From positions 259,262,755-259,326,754 of the forward strand of contig CM030362.1 in NCBI GenBank assembly GCA_017893485.1: a stretch of DNA of 64,000 bases, read 5' to 3'. Under the pieces are notes generated by a model. That model worked only from the letters and a program-made list of their open reading frames with translations, did not search any database and was not told the origin of the DNA. Both the position numbers and the translations under genes were made by a program. The DNA is from Hemerocallis citrina (lineage: Eukaryota > Streptophyta > Magnoliopsida > Asparagales > Asphodelaceae). Positions 31,401 to 40,400 of the stretch are shown in pieces. The first letter of the stretch is position 1. Every line of letters starts with the position of its first letter.

Positions 31401-34400
31401 GTCAGACCCGCGTGGGTTGCAGCCAAGTTAGAGCGGGTTCGGGTCGGGTCACGGGCTTAACCGGGTCAGGCCGGATTCGAAATCCAAAATTTCGACCCGG
31501 TTGACCCGTGAACCCATTCAGGCGAACCCGTTTCGGGTCGGGCCAGATCGAGGGTTGGCCCAGTTAAACTTTTTTTAATTTTTTTTATTTTTTTCTTTTG
31601 ACAACTTCACTTAGCCAAAAAAAAATTATAAAAGTATAATTGTATAAGAGTGAAAAAATGTATATATTATTCGTTTCAACTACTATGATTTTTTTACAAG
31701 TTTTTTACATACAAATACAGGTAATAAAAACTCATAAAGAACATACAATATTTCTTGATTTACAATTTTACATTTACATGTTTGAGCGGATAATCAGAAT
31801 CTAGAGTCTAAGATAGCCTAGAGTTAGATTTAAGAGCGGGCATCGAAATACTGTCGTGCACCTCTACTTAACCTAAACCTAGTATCTCACCGCCGTAAAT
31901 TTCCTAATCTTGTTGTTGGACTTCAGGCGAATTACTTCGACTTGTTGATATAGATCCGATTTTTCTTGAGTACTGTTTTCAGCCTTCATCCAATCTTCAG
32001 TGAACACGAGCATCTCCAACGAATCCGGCATCAAGCGATTCCTGTAATCTGTTAGAACTCTGCCACTTATAGAAAAAAGCACATTCTGAAGCAACTGTGG
32101 ACACAGAAGGAGTTAGTAGATCTCTATCCATATGTGAAAGAATAGGAAAAAGATTTTCATGTTCTTTCCACCATTATAGCACTTCAATCTTAGTACTACA
32201 ATTCTCACTATCTTGTTGATTATACCAATTTAATTCATTAGGTGCATTAGTCCTAGGTTTTTTAAATTGAATACGAGCAAGTAAATTAGTAGTGGCATCT
32301 TCTAATATACTCTTACCCTTACCTCTAGAAGTAGAAGAAGAAAAAGTAATAATACTAGTTGTACTACGAGAAGCAAAAGTTCTATCATAAAAATTATACA
32401 AGTTATTCAATTCGATTCAAAGCTAGCTAAAAATTCATTACAATCATATTCAGAATCATCTCCAAGTGAAGTAAAAAAACATTTCAATCAAAGTTTCGTA
32501 CCCGCTAATTTGATACGATGATCCATAACAGTAGCAATACAATACAACATAGAAGGATGATTAAAATACTTCAAAAAAATTTATAAGCGAGATCAACAAT
32601 ATGGGTAATGTATTTGTCCGAAATTATTTCTTGAAAAGTTTGCATCATAGTAATGATTGAAATGAAAATACTACTAGAAGTAGAATCATAACATGTAGAA
32701 AACTTCATTAAAAGGATCCAAAAATCGTAATAAAGGTTCGGCAAAATACCATGATTGGGGAGTCATTTTTAAAAAAATCATGTTTTTTGCAAGACAAAAA
32801 TCATTTATAATATCTTTGTATTGAGTAACAACATTTAGTCATTCGAAAGTAGAGTTCCATCAGTGTTTAACATCTTTAGAAGATTTTCTAAAATATATTC
32901 CCCTAGCTTTACACCATCCTTTAAATTCTTGAAGCATAGGATCACTCAAAGCAATAAAATGTACATAATTTCTAATTGCAATTATATATGAATCGGCTAC
33001 TTGTAATGCATCTTTTACACATAAATTTAAAATATGACACCACATCTAAAATGAAAAATTTCATTACATGGAGGAGCTAATTGTGTTTCTAATGTACTCA
33101 TCGAAGTATTGTTGTTAAATACATTATCAAAACTAATAGTAAAAAATTTATCACGAATATGATATAAATCACAAACTTCTAAAATACGCATTGCAATAAC
33201 TAGTCCACTATGGGGATACGGCAAAGCCGCAAGTGAGATGATTCACTTTTGAATCATCCAATCACTATCTATCCAATGACAAGTTAAGCCCATCATCGAA
33301 ATACCATTATAACCTTTCCAACAATCGGAAGTTAACGACCCTCCACAAGTTAAAGAATACAATAGTGCAATTAAAACATCTCTTATTTCGTTGTAAAGTT
33401 TAAAATAATCGGATTTTAGTGTGTTTCTAGAAATTCTTCTAAAATGTGGATTTAGTGCATTTGGGTTAAAAGACTCTACATTCCTGCTATCGGAATAGAA
33501 AAAAAAGATAGCTCATCCTTAATAACTAGTCAGACCATTTCCCAACGAACAAGTTCGGGATCATAGGATTGGCTATCTATTTGTCCGGTCCTAGGGTTGA
33601 TTTTTGGTTGGCCTTGTTAATCTTATACTAATTCTGTGTACATTCAAAATGTGTCGTTTAATTGTAAATGTACCCTCACCCTTTTTTCCATTTGTAACTT
33701 GTCACAATATTTACAAATCTTGTGTCCTGCACTTGAATTAATGAATTATTCTCATCGGGAATGAACATAAAATCTATGTCAATCACTTGTTTCCCCCCTA
33801 GTTTTTCTACTACTAGTGGGTTCGGTTTGTTATGTTTGTGTGTCAACATTATGCATTTCTTCTTCTATGTCGTATGGAGGAACATTGTGAGATCCTACCA
33901 TAGAATTCGGTATAAATTCGGGCTCTACATATGGGACTATTGGAAGCTGACATGAAGTACCGGTGGAATCTTGTCCACTTTGGCTATGGCCACTACCTCG
34001 TCATCTAGACATGGTAATAGTGTATGTGAGAAAAAAATGATTTCTAGTGTTTTACTAGTGTATGTGAAATTATACAAAATAATATAGGAGGTATGTGTTA
34101 AAAAATAAAATCTAAAAAACAATAGGAGGGTTGAGAGAGAGAAAAGCGAAAAACCAACAAACAAATATGATACAAAAAATTAGAACTACAACAAAAACCA
34201 AGACAAAAGGAGGGTTGTGAAATTTTGATCACGTACTTCGCGGATAATCGAATATAGAAATGAGAGAAAATAAAAGTAAAGTGTAATAGACGTAGGCACG
34301 ACGTCACGTAGTCCGGTAGTTGTTGAAAGGGAGAGAGAAAGCACTTTGTGGGAGGAGTTGAAGTATTGTTGAGAGTTGAATCAACACAATTCGATACGAT

Positions 34401-37400
34401 CGAAAATTTTCACTTCTTTGTTGTTTGCTTCTTTGTTGAAAAAATTTGAATGAACTGAGATTGAATTGAGTAGTAGTAGAGAGAGTAAGAGAGTAAGGTG
34501 TGAAAATTTTTAGATTGAATTAAAGGGATAAGTATTAGGGAAAAATAAAAAAAAACAATAAATAAATAAATAAATAACAGCCCAACGGCCGAAAACAGAG
34601 TCGTTGGCTCTGTTTTTTGCGATTTTGGCCCATTCGACCCGTGGGTCGAACGTTTGATCCACGGGGATCGAGCGTTTACCCGTGCAGGTCAGACGGGTCC
34701 AAACCCGCAGGCCGGACGGGTTTGACTTGGTCAACAGGTTCGCGGGTTAGATTTCCTAATTTTTCGACCCGGGTCGACCCGCACCCGAACCGCCTATTTG
34801 CAGGTCTGGCACGAGTGGGCGGGTCACGATGAGTAGCGGGTCAACCCGGCCCGGTTGCCATCCCTAATCGAGGAGGAGGACTGAGCCCCCCATTATGGCA
34901 GTGTAACACGTCCGAGCAGCTTCTTAGCTTTCTTTGGCTTTCCCTACCCCTGCTACTGTAGGGAACTTCATCTTCATGTGGTAGGCTGAGACAACATCGT
35001 GAAAGACTGCTAGCCTCGGGCGACCATAAATGGCATTGTAGGCGGACTTTATGTTGACAACCATGAAATCGAGTACTTTCATACGGGTAGTTGGAGCTTT
35101 TCCCACAGTCACGTCGAGGGTGACTATTTCCCCGATTAAAACCGGGGCTCCGGAGAATCCATGGAGAGTGTACCCGACAGACTTGAGGCGTTCTTGCTTG
35201 AGCTTGAGGCTTACGAATGCATTCAGAAAAGGATGTTTACCACGACGCAACGCACCTCATAATTGGCCATACATATGTGGATTACTAATGCATCGCAGTG
35301 AGGTGTTCGAATATCTTCAAGGTCTTGGTCTGAAAATGTGATCGGGACCCCTGAGTTCTTGGGAAGGGAGATATTATGCACCGATTTCACTTTTCGAAGA
35401 AAGGTTTTCCTGGAGGAGTTAGATGATCCCCCATAGGTCCCCCATGGATTGAGTGGAATATTTCCATGCGCCCCAAACCTTGGGACTCAGCTGGTTTCTC
35501 TAGTCACTTATTGACTACTCTTGGAGGAGGGAGTTCGGTGTCATTTTCTTGAGTGAACTTGGCAAGGTACCCACGTCGGAGCAGCCCTTCAAGTTCGTCC
35601 CTGAGGGCTCGGCAGTCATCTGTGAGATGCCCGTGATCTTTGTAAAACTCGCACCACTTGTTCTCATCCCCTCTTCTACTTTGGGCATTCATCTTGGGGG
35701 AGGTCGAAGGAGTCCCTCCTCAACAACTTCCATGAGGATTGTGGAGATACTGGCGTTAAGTGGGGTGTACTTATCAAAACGAGGCATTGGGGGTGGACAA
35801 CGTTGACCTGTGGCATCCTTCCAGGGACATACTGGGTTCGTCTTCGTTGGTGCTCTTCCGTTTGTTCCCAGATGAAGGCACCTTCTATTCTTGGAGTCGG
35901 ATGACATCTTTCACTCGGATGTACTTCTCAACCCGTTAAAGGAGGTCAGAGAAGTCCCGAAGGGACCTTTTGAGAAGAGAAGCTTTGAGGTAGTAATGAT
36001 TTACGTTGTACCTGAAGGCTGCCATGGCTATAGCTGAGTTGAGTGAGGGGATGGACCGGAACTCGGTCGTGAAGCGCCGAACATAACTCCTGAGGGACTC
36101 CCCGTCCCTTTGCTTCAAGTCAAGTAAAGAGGCACTTGTCTTCTCCGTTATGCGGCTGGTGAAGAAGTGCATGAGGAAGAGCTCTTCAAGTTGGTGAAAG
36201 GAGAAGATAGACCCTGGAGAGAGACGAGAGAACCACTCTCGTGCGGATCAGCTCTGTTCTCTTGGTTGAAGGTTCAGCAGGCCACGGATTCTCTATGAGG
36301 AGCGTTCCAGGAGTAGCCCTTCAGGGTTGCTGGAAAAGTCTTACAGAAAAGAGAATCATATGCTTGGTGGATCATCATGAGGGTTTTCAAACTCTCAATG
36401 TGGTCTACTGGGTTGGTCTCCCCATTATAAAAGTCGAAGGCTGGGATCTTGAAGTTGGTCGGAACGGAAGCTTCGATGATTTTCCTAGAGAGAGGCCGGG
36501 AGGAACGGTATGTTCCTCCATGTCTTCCTTCTTGTTTTAGCAGTGCAAGGCGATCTTCCATCTTTTGGAGGCGTTGAAGGACGATATTTTCTTTGCTTGT
36601 CGGATCTAGTGGACCCATGGGACTCTTCATGTTGAGGGGGAGTGGCACAGTGAGGACTAGTTTGTCGAGTCCTGCTTGGAACGGTATTGAGGGCTTTACG
36701 GATTTCATCTTTGAATTCTCAAAACTCTACCCGGGTGACTGGAACTTCTTCCCCTTTCTTTCCTTAGAGCTGATCGGCTTGTTGGAGTAGGGTTCCTCCC
36801 CCCTTAGGAGTTCTTCTGTGTCCCTTGGAGAATGATGGCTTCTTCGACCTCTGGGAGAGGGGGTTCTTCTCCGCTGTCTGGGAGACAAGGTTCTTCTGCA
36901 TTCCTGACTCCAGGAGAGGGGCCCCTTATATCTTCTTGGCGAGATGGATGGGGGAGACCGTCCCTTGCTCACAGTCTGCTTAAGCAGCCCTAACGTTCAC
37001 TCTTGCTGTTTAGAGGTTATGAGATGGCAGAAATCTTGCTGCGGCTGAGGTGCTTCAGGGGGCACCGTGGAGGGTGTGGAGGTGTATACTGACCCCCGGT
37101 TCTCTCCAATCTACTGTGTATGGTGTTAACTTCTTCGGGAGCCCCCCGGTGGAACTTCTTTGGAGGGGGGTTGAGTAGGTTGTTCTGGGTGAGGAGATTG
37201 ATCCAGTTGAAGGATAAGAGAGACGTCCTCATGAGGAGGTGGAGGAAGAGGGTTGGCTCGTCGGCTTGAGGCCGCCGCCTTCCCTTTCCCCTTTAAAGGC
37301 ATGCTGAAAACTATTTTTACAGACGAAATTTGGTTGGATTGCTTTTTCTGTTCCAACAGACGACACCAATTTGCTGCAGCTAATTTCTATGTGGGAGCAA

Positions 37401-40400
37401 ACAAATGAATGAGTTCTTTTTAAAAACAATAAAAAGCCGACATTTTTTACTTTCACCGATTTTGATTATTTTCAACAGATGTTGACTTCTGAATCTGACT
37501 CGTTTGCACCGTTGGATCAGATTTCGATGGTGACGATCGTCTGATTGACCTGCAAAAGTTTGAAACACCGGGATTGACCCCGGCGACAGATCCTCCGACG
37601 TTCAAGTTAGAACTCAAAAAGAATATGCGAGCTTTTGTTGGAAAAACACTCATTACCTGTTTCTAGTGATAAGTGTTTTTCATCACCTATTTATAGTTGC
37701 TTTGAGGGTCAGTTTCAAGATAATCATTTATCTTTACTTCCCAGTGTTTTTGGATTGAATTGGTTATCTCTTCTTTCATGAAGAGATAAGCGTGGTTGGA
37801 GAGATTGAGTTAAAACTCTTCTCATGATAAGAGATATGGTTTTTAAACCATTTCTTATGGATAATTATGAATTCAAATCATATTTAAATAATATAGACTC
37901 ATTTATGTTGGGTTGTTATGACAACCTAGTAAGACATCCGTTTTGGGCTATTGGACTTGAAAAATGCCTAATTCCCGTTTACGAACCCATTTGTAGTGAA
38001 CATTACCGTTTTACCCCTGAGAGCTTTAAGATTCGTGTCCGATTTAAACAGTCCCGATTTGATCTATTTTTACCCATATCAAATGGTAATAAAGTAAAGA
38101 ATCGAAATACGTTCATGGTAGGCACACACAATAAAGCAAGTTCATAGTAATAAAGTGCAAAGCAAAACAAGTTCCAGGTAGTTTTCTGTAATTTACCCAC
38201 CGAACGTATTTGAATTACAATAACAATTTTAAACAAAACAAAAAAAACATTCCTTACTGATAAAATTTAGTACTTCGACATGAAATTGAATATAGAATAA
38301 ACCATAAGAGCATTCTAATTAGGCTAGCTGGTGTAATAATCCCTACCTCCACCAAAATACAAATCAGCAACTAGGAAGTTGCATGTAGTACTGAGAAGTT
38401 AACCGATAGAAATTTCAAATATGAGATACCCTATTAGTTAAAATAGATACTGCCAACAAACACTGGCAATTTTTCAACATAATTTATGCAGGTTTTTATT
38501 AAAGGAGGAAGGATTTGTCTAGACTCAACTAGTTTAATGGAGAATACTCACATTGTTCAAATTCCCAATTGTATTGGGCAAACACATCAACAGATTCCCT
38601 GCAACAGACAATTGCTCAAGCTTGGAAAGAGCACCCACTGCATTAAAAGAACATTATACAGCTAATCAGAATACATATTTAAAGTTAGAAACAAAAGGAG
38701 AATGAATGTTTGTAGAAATTCATTTATATGTTACGAGAGAATTACACTCGTCAGGGAGGTTTTTAATCCGATTTCCATCAAGCATAAGGACCTTTAATGA
38801 CTGAAGACTTCCGAGATTAGCTGGCAGGCGTTCAATTAGATTATTCGGTAAAATCTGCAAATTAAAATGACTTGCAACTTAGAAACGATTTTCACTTAAA
38901 TAACTACGATGATAAAGTCACCGAAAAATGATGAATAAATTACACACAAAACCTGAAGAAAGATAGCCTCACCAGACGTTGTGCATTAACAAAATTGCCG
39001 ATATCTGGCGGTATTTCAACTGCATATAAATATGATAAAGATGACTTTTAGAAACTCATAGTTAAAACTTCCCCAGTTAATAATGTATCGTATATCATGC
39101 AAATCTATTTAATACTCACCGAGTACTTCAAAACTTAGGGACAAAATGGAAAGGGAAATGTTTCTTATAAACAACCAACCATTTGATAATACACATCTGA
39201 TGCATCAAATCAAAAGGTTCGATGTACAGAGAGGAGAATTTTTTCAAAGCATTAAAGCTTGCCGAATTGCAAGTGTTGCTTAGTTATTAATAAATTTTGA
39301 TTTGGTCCCAAAATTTTGTTTACGCTAACTCTTAACTGCTGATTGATTGCCTTTGTTTGATAAGTTTTCAATTCCGTACAATCTACAACTACACCAAAGC
39401 GTCACGACAGCTGAGGGTAGATATCCAACATATTTTGAACCTATTAGTTTCAATACAGTGGCAACAGTATGCTTTTACTGTTTAAAATTGTAATGTACAA
39501 AATAGTTACAGATGGTATGTTCAATGCATCCACCAGCAATTTTAATATTAATATCTATCTTCATATATTTCATCAAATATATGACAAGATGCTCCAACCG
39601 AAAGCTTGTGGCTACAGAAAACAATATCAATATGCAATTTAGAAAATATAAGATATATATAACCATTTTTATTGGTAAAAAGCAAGCAATCTATAAACTA
39701 AGATACTAGCACGAGTGTAATACAAGCCATTATTCAAGATACACTAATAATTCTGACTTACCTATCTTGTTGTTGGTCAAATCTAGTGTGCGTACAGAAC
39801 TACCAACCTCAAGAACTTCACTCGGCAATGCCTGTTCATGAGGAACATAATTAATTAAACAAAAAAATCAAGTAGTTTAACAATAATTATTCTAAAGTAC
39901 TGATGCCAAGTCATTCTTTCATAAGACACGAAGCAAGGTGAGATTAACTACATAAAACAAAAAAAGTATATCCATTTGATGAGATTAACTACATAAAACA
40001 AAAAAATTATATCCATTTGATGAGATTAACTACATAAAACAAAAAAATTATATCCATTTCCATATTAGCTTAATCAATTTCCACAATAGAATAGGGCATG
40101 TCCCTTCCTTTTCTTTCCTTTTCTTCTGTCTGCTTATAACAGTGCAAACATAAATGTTTTCTGGTGTACACTAGCTGGTGGCATACAAAAATAGGCTAAG
40201 AATATTTACATATGAAAAAGAAAATTATAGCGTAGAAGAAGAGTAGAAGAAGATAACGATGAAATTATTTTATTCCAAAAAGCAAATGTATCCATATACA
40301 TTCTAGCTCATGCACCTACCTCAAAAAAGGTTTTTGTCCCTCGTTTTTCTTCTCTTACTCTTTCTACCTGTTTACCTGCCTCCCAGTAAGTAGCTGGCTA

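Larger units (their letters stand above)
27799..38081 (-). mobile_element. Tat-like Ty3/gypsy element lacking RT and integrase
   Basis: LTRs at 27799-28467 and 37372-38081. After the 5' LTR comes attggtgtcgtctgttggaa, close to the primer region of Tat/Athila elements. Gag with a [14 protein letters not shown] zinc knuckle and the start of a protease region follow. The pol region stops soon after, and the rest is tandem repeats up to the 3' LTR. RT, RNase H and integrase are absent, so this is a non-autonomous (LARD-type) derivative. A hAT at 31366-34866 interrupts it. A clear 5-bp target duplication was not found. Confidence 0.8.
27675..38198. mobile_element. Small TIR element split by a gypsy insertion
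   Basis: The left end gtaaattactgtaaactacc (27675) matches the reverse complement of the right end (38179-38198) at 17 of 20 bases. The two remaining pieces (27675-27798 and 38082-38198) share an inverted region with aagttcat and taataaagt motifs. Together they form a MITE-like element of about 240 bp. The type and target duplication are not resolved. Confidence 0.6.
20419..38551 (-). other. Intron 5 of the LRR gene, 18.1 kb of nested transposons
   Basis: Left to right it holds unclassified sequence (20419-20962), a Reina-like chromovirus with a hAT, Helitron end and MITE inside (20963-27325), unclassified sequence (27326-27674), and a TIR element split by a Tat-like gypsy element that is itself split by a hAT (27675-38198). 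Both LTR elements point the same way as the gene, so their promoters and polyadenylation signals are in sense. The splice sites at both ends are consensus. Confidence 0.88.
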
